Shown piece by piece: positions 12,247-23,243 of a stretch of DNA of 64,000 nt (position 1 is the stretch's first letter; each line of letters opens with the position of its first letter). The position numbers and the translations under genes were made by a program. The notes under the pieces were generated by a model, which ran no database searches, was not told where the DNA came from, and saw only the letters and a program-made list of their open reading frames with translations. Origin of the DNA: Phlegmacium glaucopus (taxonomy: Eukaryota > Basidiomycota > Agaricomycetes > Agaricales > Cortinariaceae); assembly GCA_015039465.1 (NCBI GenBank), contig MU130366.1, forward strand, positions 158,772 to 222,771, read 5' to 3'.

Positions 12247-13395
12247 ATGTCAAAGCGTTCTCGAGCAGTCGACTCTCGTTTAGAAGCTATTAACTCGGCT
12301 TTCGAAACACTGTTTGCAATCACTGATACTTCCAAGGCTGCAGATGGTGTTACTGTGGGCGTCCTTAAGCACTTGAAACATCAGGCGCTTTCTGCAGCAA
12401 CTGAAAAAGAGGAGCTCATCCACAAGGCTGCAAGGGAGTTCACCCTCGAAGAAGCAGTTCAAGACTTTGGCCTGATCTACAGCTCGGAAATGGATGAGAC
12501 AGCAAAACACTGGTGGATCATTGAGGTGTTGCCAGAGGTCAAGGCATTTCAGCCATCGGCAGGCCTTGGTAAGGTTTCTACCTGATCTTCTTGAACCATG
12601 CAATGACAGGTGGCTGGACTAGTGTCACTTCTGAGAAACTACAGTGGAATCTATGATCGATCGAGTGAGGCAGCATGTAGAATTGCTGTGGACTTCCTTC
12701 TATGCGAGTGTATAGCGGTATTGGTGAGTTGGCTACATATTTTGTTGGAGGTTCTACTTAAACACAAGAGACTTCAGCGAGGCAAGGTTTCTGGCATTTC
12801 ACCAACTCAGCCAACTGAGGATGGCCGACGAACACCAACACCTTGGGATACTGTCAAAGTACACTGCGAAGTTTCATTCAGCCACTCAATTAATCCTGTA
12901 CCAATAATCTCCAAGAAGACCATTGTTGGTGGTCGTGTTGATCATGGTGTTGGAATTATGATGAGATCTAGGAAGGCTGCTAACCGCCGCTTCCACTCAC
13001 TTTTACTCTGTGTCGAGGCCAAAGTGGAGGGCAGTATTCTCAGCGCTTTAGCCCAACTCGTGGTGTATCTTGCATGTCTCCGTCAATCACGTGTCAACAG
13101 AGGACGAAGCGACACTTCAGTCTATGGCGTTGCGACAGATGGCCTCTTATACATCTTCTTGACTATTACACATGAAGGGGTCCTCAAGCAGAGCAAGCAG
13201 TTTGATATCATGCGAGGAGACTTGCCAACTGTGTTGGGGTGCTTGAAGTACATCTTGGAGATTGCGATATTTATGACCCCAACTTCGACGCCGGAGAAGG
13301 GAATGTTGATGACAAGTGACGAGTTGGAGGCTGATGCTGATGATCCAATTGATCTGGATGACACTCCCTATTTGCAGCACGACGAAGAAGAATGA
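12247..13395 (+). CDS. PD-(D/E)XK nuclease-fold-like protein, 364 aa
   Basis: Exons are 12247-12568 and 12623-13395. The nearest acceptor (ending at 12609) leads to an in-frame stop, while the acceptor ending at 12622 restores the frame. A second possible intron, 12724-12777 (54 nt, GT...AG), is open and in frame, so it may or may not be removed. The C-terminal half has VDHGVG, then LLCVEAK, then a Gln on a following helix, then YGVATDGLLYIF. This order of D, E-x-K and Q is the layout of PD-(D/E)XK enzymes, and similar proteins occur in large families in basidiomycetes. The target is unknown. The N-terminal third is helical and unrecognised. The tail is acidic. The neighbouring gene is a Crinkler-type kinase-like protein, a fold pairing that also appears among Crinkler proteins. 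Confidence 0.6.
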
Positions 13396-13680
13396 AGTTC
13401 ACTCTAGTAATAAATGCCCTTGTATTGTAACCACTTTCGTTCATCTGATTATATGCGCCGTTCAAATACAAAGTCCACCTAAATTTGAACAACTTTGGGG
13501 GTCAGATACAAAGTCAGTCTTCTTTGTTCAGCCATGCCTACATATGTTGAAATATATGAGTATCACCCGTTGATTGTTGTCCACGTATTTTATCTTATCG
13601 TTTTTCATTATCTATCATTTCGGGTCATAGAGTACATTACATAATCACGTTCGTTTAGTCACCGATTTATTTTTCTACAA

Positions 13681-13840
13681 GTCTCAACTTTCATTCTAAA
13701 GTTGAGACGTGAGTTCACTCGTTTATTACATTAATTACTTCATCTAACATATATCTAGTTACTATTTCTTTGCTCTAGGTATAATGATTAATATACAAAC
13801 TTTCATTCTAAAGTTGAGACTTACTATTTCTTTGCTCTAG
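13681..13840. repeat. Hairpin plus two interleaved direct repeats
   Basis: 13681-13708 is an 11-bp perfect stem (GTCTCAACTTT) with a 6-nt loop. Most of the hairpin, including its loop, recurs at 13799-13820. A second word, TTACTATTTCTTTGCTCTAG, occurs at 13759-13778 and 13821-13840. The order is hairpin, word, hairpin, word, which means a unit of roughly 110 bp was duplicated and partly deleted. Confidence 0.7.
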
Positions 13841-14140
13841 CTGCGAAATATTCCAACAACATACTCACAGGATACCTTTCCCTACGCAACAATAAACAAT
13901 CCCCTAGCTCAAAAACTTTGGCTGCCGCCGCGTCGGTCTCTTACCACAAATCGCAGGCAAAGCATCACCCAATACTATACGACAGACGCATCCCAATCAA
14001 TAAGGGTGTGAACAGGAGCACCATCACATTGCCCACTTCCCTCTACCATCCCGTCTTCCAGCAATGGCGCGTTCAAGCTGCTGATCGCAATTTGGAGGTT
14101 CCCGACACCGTCATTGCAGGCAGCAGCAACAGCAAGGCTC

Positions 14141-15382
14141 ATGGATGCCGCTTCCATCCCATATCCAAACGAGAACAACTTTAAAGATGCCACTCGTCCA
14201 CATCTGCAGGATGCACTTAACCACAGTGTTATAAGCATGAATAATGCAGACCTCACAGCATCCAATGGCCAGTCAATTATTGAAGCCACTTATGGCGAAG
14301 GTGGTCTTGGTCGCAGCGTCCCAGTCATGTTCGACGACGACGACGACGAGGAAAAGCAGGACTGCGCAGACTCCAGACAAGATGCCACGACGCAAGCTGC
14401 CTTTTCCATGAAACATGCTTGGTTTGATAAGGATGTAGGCTCCTATTTAGCTCCTTTGATGCTGCAATTCATTTTCTATTTTCTTTTTGTCCAGCTTAAG
14501 GACTTCCGCAATATCGGATGCTGTCCATCCTTCCTAATCAGCTTCAGTGGCCCCCACATGGTTATTTCAGCTGCTGTGCTCCCCGATAAACTTATCATCG
14601 AGCGGTTGGCGATGTTATGGGTGGGACATAGCACAACTCACGACGACGACCATGTGCGCCATATATCCCGCCACCTTCATGCGCTCTCCCTTTCCATCCA
14701 AGAACTCAAGGATTGGTATACCACCCTTAAGAACGCTGTACTTTTCGATGAAGAGACCAAGAAACCGTCTAACCATCCTCGATTCTACCCATTCGCGCAT
14801 CGCTACTTGTCCGGCAGTACTATGGTTGAATTCGAGTACATTTGCGCCCTCCAACCAAACTTGTCTACCTGCGTAACTTTTCGCGGACGCATCAAGGGAA
14901 GCGTCGATGAAAACGAGATTGTCATCAAGTTCGTCCAGCGGTACTCTCCCGAGGTGCACGAGATCCTCGCAAAGGCTGGCCTGGCGCCCGCCCTTCTATT
15001 TTACGGACCCGTTGATTCCAATGTCGATTACGGAAACTGGAAGATGGTCGTGATGGAGTATCTCGAAGGGAAGCCTTCGTACGAGGGCGATCGCCACAGA
15101 GATCCGGATGTGTCGAAGAAGGTTTTGGAGTCTATCAAGGTTGTGCATTCCGAGGGCTACGTCCTTGGCGATGTGCGTCCGCCGAATGTGATGATTGGCT
15201 TGGATGACGAAGTCAAGCTGATCGACTTCGATTGGGCGGGCAAGGGAGGGGTCGTTCGGTACCCCGCGTTCATGTCGGATGGCATCTGGACGGAGGGCAT
15301 TGAACCGATGGTGAAGATCGAGAAGAGCCATGATCTTGATATGTACAATAAATGGTTCTCTCCCAACTCGCCTCGCAAATGA
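14141..15382 (+). CDS. Crinkler-type protein-kinase-like domain protein, N-terminus uncertain
   Basis: The C-terminal 150 residues hold a kinase-like core: VVMEYLEG (hinge), then GYVLGDVRPPNVMI (catalytic loop with Asp) and VKLIDFDWAGKGGVVRYP, where DFD replaces DFG. The IDFDW-GK-G-VRYP string is what I associate with the kinase module of fungal and oomycete Crinkler-type proteins. An acidic DDDDDEE run lies near residue 66. The ATG at 14141 is the first ATG in this frame. Upstream, 13960-14130 reads in a different frame as INKGVNRSTITLPTSLYHPVF and so on, which looks like the normal N-terminus of this family. The two parts are out of register with no intron between them, so the gene may carry a frameshift near 14115. 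No signal peptide is visible. Confidence 0.62.
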   Translation: MDAASIPYPNENNFKDATRPHLQDALNHSVISMNNADLTASNGQSIIEATYGEGGLGRSVPVMFDDDDDEEKQDCADSRQDATTQAAFSMKHAWFDKDVGSYLAPLMLQFIFYFLFVQLKDFRNIGCCPSFLISFSGPHMVISAAVLPDKLIIERLAMLWVGHSTTHDDDHVRHISRHLHALSLSIQELKDWYTTLKNAVLFDEETKKPSNHPRFYPFAHRYLSGSTMVEFEYICALQPNLSTCVTFRGRIKGSVDENEIVIKFVQRYSPEVHEILAKAGLAPALLFYGPVDSNVDYGNWKMVVMEYLEGKPSYEGDRHRDPDVSKKVLESIKVVHSEGYVLGDVRPPNVMIGLDDEVKLIDFDWAGKGGVVRYPAFMSDGIWTEGIEPMVKIEKSHDLDMYNKWFSPNSPRK

Positions 15383-15920
15383 TTATTTCTCGATTTTCCC
15401 CTCTGTAATCCACTGTTACCCCACACTTTGTATTAGACTTGCAAGCATTTCTTCGGGAATTTCAGACCTGTACATAACTCTTATGTATTTTATTTCTCCA
15501 GCAATTCAAAGTTCTTGTGACTGCTCTGATTCTTTCTTTTTTCTATGCCCATGCCCCAGATCTGTCCAGTTTGAATTTGTTCCTTCTCCAGTTCTGGGAC
15601 AAGTTGTAAAATGTTGTTTAACTCCGCTTATTAAATATAAATAAATTGAAAGTTCCTGATAAAAAAAACAAAAAGCAAAACCCAGGGAAAAAAGCCGGGA
15701 CAATTTAGCTTTAACGTATGTAAGGCTTGGCAGCAAGCCAATTGGGAGTACAAGATCAGTATACCGTGCCTGGACGAATCCATAAAAAATTAATTGAGAT
15801 TGAAGGACAATCCATCCTTCTCACATGGACTATATCCATAGGTATATAAAACAAAGGAAAGAAGGGAATTATATATTATTCAATCCAAGTACGGGCGTAA
15901 TTCAACGAACAGTGGAAGTG
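15383..15920. other. Convergent 3' flanks, no gene
   Basis: This lies between the kinase-like gene (plus) and the first BTB gene (minus), so both end here. AT-rich and A-rich runs near 15630-15680 could serve in 3' end formation. Confidence 0.4.
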
Positions 15921-17087
15921 CTAGTATTCAATATGAAAAGGGACCTGTAAATCATGTATTAGATTTTAGCAAATTATGACGCTCAATCCCAAACAAAGTC
16001 CAATACACACCTGGGATACACCTTCATCGATTTTTTCAGAAAGGAGGGCGGCGAATTCGACTAATTCTTCATAACCACGTTCCGCGCAATGATAACAGTC
16101 TTGGGAAGCGATTACTGACCGCATGTCACGAAGTGTTGAGGGCGTCTGCGCTACAAGGCCGCATGGGGTGTGAAATAACATGCTGCAAACTTCATCCATA
16201 TACTTATCCCACCAGCCCACCCATGTGGCACCACCGGATAATAGGGACCTCTTGCTTTCAGGCTCATCCTTGTGCCAGTGGGAGGTAGAAGTAACAGGAT
16301 CGTCATCGTCATCGTCATCGTCATCGTCGTCATCGTCGTCATCGTCATGCAGCCGATTGGCGAACACGAATTCCGAGCCATTTGGACGGGTTCTAGCCCA
16401 TCGTAGATCATCCTCATCAATACACTGACGTGCACGTAAGACGCATCGAACATGGTAATCCCATAGATGTTGAAGGGCAAATGCGCTGATGTGTTTGAGG
16501 TCATCACTTTTTTTCCGGCCGTACAAAGATACCCGCAACGTCTTTTTAGCTGCTTCAATGGCCAACTTTTCTAGTCGAAATCGGACCGCAATCGCAAATA
16601 GTTTGAAAGGTTCCGATTCTATGAGCTTCGTGGTCCCAGAGGACAGCATAGTTTTCTCCACAAGATCGGCAATGAAGCCCATGCTGTATCTATCCGCCAT
16701 TTCCAGCGTGGTTCGTACATCATCCAACGATGTAATTGATCTCATACATCTGGGATCGCACCACGAGAGGAGGCAACGTAAATGGTGGCCATCATCACTG
16801 ATAGAAATGCAAGGCCGGTTATCATGAAACACTTGTTCGGCATTGTTATGGACCATGAAAATCCCCTCGAAGACGGAGGATAATCTGGATAAGAGAGAGA
16901 GTAGTGGGCTGTGAACATAGAAATGTATGCCGTCAGAGGAACGAATGATAAAGTCGGCCTTTGGATCGTCGAAAGGGGGTGACGCAGTAGTAGTCTTAGT
17001 AGAACCGGAGGAATCCATGGAAGGGGAGTGCTTAGCGACATCTGACAGTGGAGGAGCTGCAGCGCTACCGGTAGTACCAGTGGACAT
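15921..17087 (-). CDS. BTB/POZ domain protein 1 of array (366 aa)
   Basis: Exons are 16011-17087 and 15921-15944. The BTB domain starts near residue 43 (DDPKADFIIRSSDGIHFYVH, then LLS...FEGIF), followed by a helical region. Residues 237-252 are a run of 16 Asp encoded by mixed GAC/GAT codons, which the other three copies lack. Near the C-terminus is C-x2-C within SQDCYHCAERGYEEL. The last exon encodes only VPFHIEY and the stop; reading through the donor would give a slightly longer false end. The family is basidiomycete-type BTB of unknown partner, and BTB domains in general dimerise or bind cullin-3. This is the most divergent member of the array. Confidence 0.85.
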
Positions 17088-17199
17088 CGTGGTTTAGGTA
17101 TAACACGAACACGTTGGCATGCATAAGTCTCTTAGTGAAGGCAGACACCGTTATCGATAGGCTGACTCATGTTATGGGGCTGGTCAAGAGTCTAGACCC

Positions 17200-17710
17200 T
17201 ATTAGCGCCCCAAAAAAAGAACTTGGTCTGCAGGCCACTGTATACTGTCGGAGATGAGATCGGCGTCTGGATCGTCGACAAGCAGTAGTATTTTGCGATT
17301 AGGTTAATTTGATCACTTCGCAAATTAGGTGATTGTGTAGTAGTAATCAAATCTAACATACTAACCTGGTCGTCGTTCCCTAATCTCTGCGCTGTCGTGT
17401 CGCCTAACTCCACGTGTGAAGAACGAAAGCGAGTGAATGAAAAATGCGAATGGATTTGTTGGAGCAGAACTTCGTGAATGAGATAAAACGTGGCGACGAG
17501 CAAGGTTGAAGCTGGGAATTAACGACTGGGTCTATGGGCCTGCGTAGTACAGAAATAAGGAATGAACTTGTCACGTGATGGTGATGCCTACCTCCAACTC
17601 TTAGTAGTATCGGGGGAATCCATGGGCGGCAGTGGCCCAGCGATATCTGACGGGAGAACGCTGCCAGTGTGAAGAATAAAAAGATAAAATTAAAGGATGT
17701 GGACATCGTG
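17200..17710 (-). pseudogene. Relic of a fifth BTB gene, 5' part only
   Basis: On the minus strand 17590-17700 matches the N-terminal leader of the gene above (ATGTCCAC start, then a Ser-Asp-Ile/Val-Ala segment, then MDS-P/S-TTKS). 17210-17280 matches its FDDPKADFII segment as VDDPDADLIS. The reading frame between them is lost and no BTB core follows. It is best read as a truncated duplicate. The comparison is by eye only. Confidence 0.6.
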
Positions 17711-18362
17711 GTTTAATATCCTGCATTTTAAGGACTCCGTTATGGATAAGCTGACCACAGTCTAAAGTCCAGATCTGATCTGATCAAAGTCTCGGATTGG
17801 AGTGTTTGTTCATGTTTTCCGGGCGCTTAAAGGACACTGCCAAGTATCAGTGAATCATACAAATTGTTGGTCGGAACAGATCCATTTTGTTTTTCGGTCT
17901 GTAATTTACTGGCGGGCACAGGTGAAAACTCGATATTTGTCATTTCGGAAGACTTATAAGAGTTATCTAGAGAGTGACGGGCACCGAATTCCAAACCAGC
18001 CGTACCCGACGCTAATTATAAAGGAACTAGGTTCATTTGCCACATGTAGAGAAAATCTTTCTTCTCCCTTCTTTCATCTTTAAGCGTTTATTTCACAGTG
18101 CGCTAGACCCTAATTGATTCCTGATGATTGTTGTCTCGTTTTAATTGAAAAATAATGGATCGCGTTCAAGTTTGAGTATTAATCCTAATATTACATTCAA
18201 CGTCCTGGAGTCACGAAAGCACATTACTATACAAGGAACTGTCCATGATATTTTACTTCAAGATTTCGGCGTTGTAGCCCACTTTCCTTCATTCACCGGT
18301 GTCCGTAACTCACTGATCGTCGGTCGAGTTTTGTCATTTTCGAGCAGCGTCGTAACTCCTAG

Positions 18363-18670
18363 TTTTTTGTTTTTGTTTTTGGTGTTAATTTAAGTCTTAG
18401 AGGGCGTAGCCCCAAGCAGACGTTACAAACTCGTTTCAAACCAAACTACCAGGCCCCTAGTGCCTTGTCCCTTTCCCCCACCTCCCGATGCACTAACGAG
18501 GTACGCCCGAAGCGATCCGATCCCCTAATTAGCCCGGCACAGAAACGCCGTTTTCAGGAGCATGGTTTGACGTGTAGTGGGTAGCTGTTTATTGCCTCGG
18601 TTCCCGATGTCTGAGAAATTAAAGAATCCCTCTGTCTTTTCAGTACCCGACTGACTGGCAGGCCGCCTAC
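18363..18670 (-). mobile_element. SINE-like or LINE-3'-end retroposon copy 1 (308 bp)
   Basis: The paralogous spacers at 20241 and 22147 show the sequence GACTCCTAGTATTC uninterrupted. Here that site is split, with the near-identical 11-mers GTAACTCCTAG (18352-18362) and GTGACTCCTAG (18671-18681) flanking 308 bp. Those are target-site duplications of a retroposed insert. Read on the minus strand, the insert ends in an A-rich tail (CACCAAAAACAAAAACAAAAAA), as expected for target-primed insertion. GGTTTGAAAC inside it resembles a Pol III B box. No open frame is present. Confidence 0.72.
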
Positions 18671-18677
18671 GTGACTC

Positions 18678-19777
18678 CTAGTATTCAACTTTGAAAGGGA
18701 TCTATAGATCGCATAATCAGTGTTAGCCAATCATATATAGAGTATGTATGCCCGGGTCATATATGACTAAACACTAACGAAACTAGTGTTACATACCTTG
18801 GACACAACCTCCTCAATTTTGTTGGAAAAGTATTCGCGGACTTCATTTAGTCTTTCATAACCGTATTCCTTACACTGATTACACTTGTCGCGGGATATTG
18901 ACTGCTGCATCACACCGGTTGGCGAGAGACGTGGGACGCTGAAACCACTTGGGTGTTCATTTAACGTAAACAGCATCATCTCGACATAGCAAGACCACCA
19001 ATGAGCTGTGTCCGCATTGGAAAGCCACAAAGCTCTGTTATCCACTGTTAACAACCTTGTTAACGAAAAGTACTCGACGCCATGGGTATGTGGCTGTTCT
19101 TCAGCTTTCTTGTATGACATTAGAAGGTGGGCCACCGCCTTCATGTCCTGAGCCCACGAGTCACTCGCAAGGTGTGCTCGTAGAGTAATCCTACATTTAA
19201 AATGGTAATTATGAAGGTTTTGAAGGGCGAATGCGGATATGTGTTCGAGCTGTGGAGAGTTGAAGTACGCAAGTGATACTCGTAGTGTTGCTTGGGCCGC
19301 TCTTCGTGCTACATCGTCTAATCGAAAGCGGATGGCAATTGCAAATACCCTGAGAGGCTCAGATTCTACAGAATCATGGGCCAATAGATCATTCTGAGCA
19401 CGTGCGGAGATGGAATTCATGTGGTATTTATCTGCCATTTCCAACGTCATCGTTAAATTGTCCAATGATGGTGATGGTCTCTTGCATCTAGGATCGCACC
19501 ACGAAAGCAGACAAAGTAGGTGGCGACTGTGATCACTGACAGTCAGACGGGGGCGGTCTTCGTAGACTTCCTGAGAAGTGTTATCAGGCAGTGCAAGCAT
19601 GCCTTCAAACATGGGAGAGACGATGGAGAGTAGCGATTTGTGAACATAGAAATGTATATTATCGGAGGAACGAATAATCAAATCAGCTTTAGGGTCGTCG
19701 AAAGGAAAAGAAGCAGTCGTAGGAGGCTTAGTATCGCAACCAACGAGGGAAGCAGACTGATCAATATCTGAGGCCAT
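18678..19777 (-). CDS. BTB/POZ domain protein 2 of array (334 aa)
   Basis: Exons are 18797-19777 and 18678-18701. The BTB core starts at about residue 25 with FDDPKADLIIRSSDNIHFYV and continues through SLLSIVSPMFEGML. The second half has CNQCKEYGYERL. The small last exon encodes IPFKVEY and the stop. It is a close paralogue of the next two genes. A retroposon is inserted 7 bp beyond its stop-side exon. Function is not known beyond the domain. Confidence 0.87.
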
Positions 19778-19902
19778 CGTGGTTTATGGCAGATGCTGCA
19801 AGTGCACAGGCTGTGCCAGCGCATCCGTATTTATACATCACGCCACGAACCTGAGGCAATCTAGGTTCAATCAAATCCCCGTGGACGAGCCTGGTACTAT
19901 AT

Positions 19903-20240
19903 CTTCGTTCCAACAGAGGGTATGGACTTCGGGGACCAAGAGTATTTTCAAGTTAATCACGCCCACCAGACCGTTTTAATTGCAAAATAATGAGTAATAT
20001 TATCACTTGAGTATTCAAGTTACATAAAATTTTAACCCTAATATTACATTCAACTTCCTGGAAATCACATTACTATACAAGGAACTGAGTCTGCAAAGGC
20101 TCAAGCGCTCAGGCTCAAGCTGTTCCATGATATTTTACTTCAAGATGTTGGAGTTGTAGGCCACTTCCCTTCGTTCACTGGTGTCCGTAATTCACTGATC
20201 GTAGGTTGAGTTCTGTAACTTCCGAGCAGAGTCATGACCC
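19903..20240. repeat. Duplicated spacer block of the BTB array
   Basis: The block starting TCGTTCCAACAGAGGGTATG and continuing through ACGCCCACC, TTTTAATTG and TACAAGGAACTG occurs between BTB2 and BTB3 (19903-20240), between BTB3 and BTB4 (21841-22146) and after BTB4 (from about 23776, shorter). A version lacking the first part is at 18138-18362. The array therefore grew by tandem duplication of gene plus spacer units. Confidence 0.85.
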
Positions 20241-21354
20241 CTAGTATTCAACGTTGAAAGGGACCTGTAGATCGGATAATCAATGTTAGCCAATCATATA
20301 GAGTATATATGCCCGGGTTACATATATACATATATGACTAAATACAAACGAAACTAGCGGTACATACCTTGGATACAACCTCGTCAATTCTGTTGGAAAG
20401 GTATTTGGAGACTTCTTTTAGTCTTCCATAACCATATTTTTTACACTGATTACACTTTTCGCGGGATAGTGACCCCTGTACCGCATCGGTTGTCCAGCGA
20501 TGTTGGACGCTGAAACCACTTGGCCATTCGCCTAACGCCAACGTCATCACCTCGACATGACCAGACCACCAATGAGCTGTGCCCCCATCAGAAAGCCAAA
20601 AAGCTCCTGTTAACGACCTCTTTAACGCAAAGTATTCGAGGCCATGGGTATGTGGCTGTTCTTCAGCTCCCTTGCATGACATTAGATGGTGGGCCACCCC
20701 TTCCATGTCCTGAGCCCACGAGTCACTCGCAAGGTGTGCTCGTACAGCCGCCCTGCATTTATAATGGTAGTTGTGAAGGTTTTGAAGGGCGAATGCGGAT
20801 ATGTGTTTAAGCTCTGTGTAATTGTGGCAGCGTGACAATGATGCTCGTAGTGTTGCTGGGCCCGCTCTTCGTGCTACATCGTCTAATCGAAAGCGGATGG
20901 CAATTGCAAATACCCTGAGAGGCTTAGATTCTACAGAATCATGGGCCAATAGCTGCTTCTGAGCCCGTATGAAGATGGACTTCATGTCGTACTTATCGGC
21001 CATTTCCAACGTCATCGTTAAATTGTCCAATGATGGTGATGGTCTCTCGCATCTGGGATCGCACCACGAAAGTAGGCAAAGTAGATGGCGACTGTGATCA
21101 CTGACGGTCAAATAGGGGCGGTCATCGTAGACTTCCTGAGAAGTGTTATCAGGCAGTGCAAGCATGCCTTCAAACACGGGAGAGATGATGGAGAGTAGCG
21201 ACTTGTGAACATAGAAATGTATATTGTCGGAGGAACGAATAATCAAATCGGCTTTAGGGTCGTCGAAAGGAAAAGAAGCGGTCCTAGTAGGCTCATCGCA
21301 ACCAGCGAGGGAAGCAGACTGATCAATATGTGACGAGGTGGGAAGGGCGGCCAT
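20241..21354 (-). CDS. BTB/POZ domain protein 3 of array (336 aa)
   Basis: Exons are 20368-21354 and 20241-20264. It has the same architecture as the neighbouring copies: leader, BTB core from about residue 28, then a helical middle and CNQCKKYGYGRL. The last exon encodes VPFNVEY and the stop. Start and splice positions are conserved with copies 2 and 4. The first exon begins with ATGGCCGCC, a good fungal start context. No sign of decay. Confidence 0.88.
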
Positions 21355-22146
21355 TGTGGTTTATGACAAATGCTGCACAGTGCACAGGCTGTGCATCAGT
21401 ATTTTTACATCACGCCACGAGCCTGAGGCAATCAGATCGATTATTAGACCTGTTCTAAGAGACTAGGCATCTTTATTTCTTGAAGGTGTGAATGCTGTGC
21501 GTGAACCAATGTTATGACGGGCCGGGTCTTCATATCCAATGACTCGGAGTTTTCCGCGAATATTTTGTTGAGAGGGTAGAAAATAACAAATGATTAAAGT
21601 CAGGAAGGAGGCTGGAGCATATCAAAAGGATGGATCTGGCCCTTTATGGAATGCTTAGCGCGAGGCGCGCAAATTATCACCAGGCATTGCACTAGCTGAT
21701 CACGACGATGTCTGATTACAAAATGGCTTTAGGATCAGAGTCAACCTAGTAAACTGATATATGCAATCTAGGGGCCAAGGTCTTGAAGGATATGTTAAAG
21801 CCAAGCCTCTGGAAGAGCTGGACCCTTAAATGAGTACATCTTCGTTCCAACAGAGGGTATGGACTTCGAAGACCAAGAGTATTTTCAAGTTAATCACGCC
21901 CACCGGACCGTTTTAATTGCAAAATAACGGATCGTGTTTGAGTATTAACGTTTTAACCCTAATATTACATTCAACGTCCTGGAAATTACATTAATATACA
22001 AGGAACTGAGTCTGTAAAGGCTCAAGCTGTCCATGATATTTAACTTCAAGATGTCGGAGTTGTAGGCCACTTCACTTCGTTCACTGGTGTCCGTAATTCA
22101 CTGATCGTCGGTTGAGTTCTGTCATTTTCGAGCAGAGTCGTGACTC
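21355..22146. other. Spacer in the BTB array
   Basis: The spacer between BTB3 and BTB4. 21420-21840 is specific to this and the next spacer (compare 23370-23775) and includes GCGAGGCGCGCAAATTATCA in both. No gene is seen. Confidence 0.5.
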
Positions 22147-23243
22147 CTAGTATTCAACATTGAAAGGGACCTGTAGATCGAATAATCAATGTTAGCCAAT
22201 CATATATAGAGTATATATGACTAAACACTAACGAAACTAGCGTTACATACCTTGGATACAACCTCCTCAATTTTACGGGAAAAGTATACCCAGACTTCAT
22301 TTAGTCTTTCATAACCATATTTTTTACACTGATTACATTTGTCGCGGGATATTGACTGCCGTATACCACCAGTTGGCAAGGGAAGTGGGACGCTGAAACC
22401 ACTTGGCCGATCGTTTAACCTAAACATCATCACCTCGACATAATCAGACCACCAACGAGCTGTGTTCCCATTGGAAAGCCAAGAAGCTCTTTCATCCATT
22501 GTTAGCACCCTCTTTAACGAAAAATACTCGACTCCATGGGTATGTGTCTGTCCTTTAGCTTCCTTGCATGACATTAGATGGCGGGCCGCCGCCTTCATGA
22601 CCTGAGCCCACGAGTCACTCGCAAGGTGTGCTCGTGCAGTCGTCCTACATTTAAAGTGGTAATTGTGAAGGTTTTGAAGGGCGAATGCGGATATGTGTTT
22701 AAGCTCTGGGTAATTGTGGCAGCGCGCCAATGATACTCGTAGTGTTGCTGGGGCCGCTCTTCGTGCTACATCGTCTAATCGAAAGCGGATGGCAATTGCA
22801 AATATCCTGAGAGGCTCAGATTCTACAGAATCATGGGCCAATAACTCCTTCTGAGCACGTGTGAAGATGGACTTCATGTCGTACTTATCGGCCATTTCCA
22901 ACGTCGTCGTTAAATTGTCCAATGATGGTGATGGTCTCTTGCATCTAGGATCGCACCACGAAAGCAGGCAAAGTACATGGCGACTGTCATCACTGAGGGT
23001 CAGACAGGGGCGGTCATCGTAGACTTTCAGAGAAAGCCGTGAAAGCGCCTTATCAAACACGGGGGTGAGGATGGAGAGTAGAGACTTGTGAACGTAGAAA
23101 TGTATATTGTCGGAGGAACGAATGATCAGATCAGCTTTAGGGTCGTCGAAAGGAGGAGAAGCAGCAGCAGTCCTAGTGGGCTTATCGCAACCATCGAGGG
23201 AAGCAGACTGATCAATATCTGACGGGGTGGGAAGAGTGGCCAT
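22147..23243 (-). CDS. BTB/POZ domain protein 4 of array (338 aa)
   Basis: Exons are 22251-23243 and 22147-22170. The BTB core FDDPKADLIIRSSDNIHFYV begins near residue 31. Compared with copies 2 and 3 the core carries a small local change (VFDKALSRLSLKVYDD instead of MFEGMLALPDNTSQEVYDD), so this loop is the most variable part. CNQCKKYGYERL is kept. The last exon encodes VPFNVEY. The gene appears intact. Confidence 0.88.

Noticed and set aside
12601..12622. Acceptor at 12609 for the intron of the nuclease-like gene
   Set aside because: Using it gives an in-frame stop within about 15 codons; the acceptor ending at 12622 keeps the frame.
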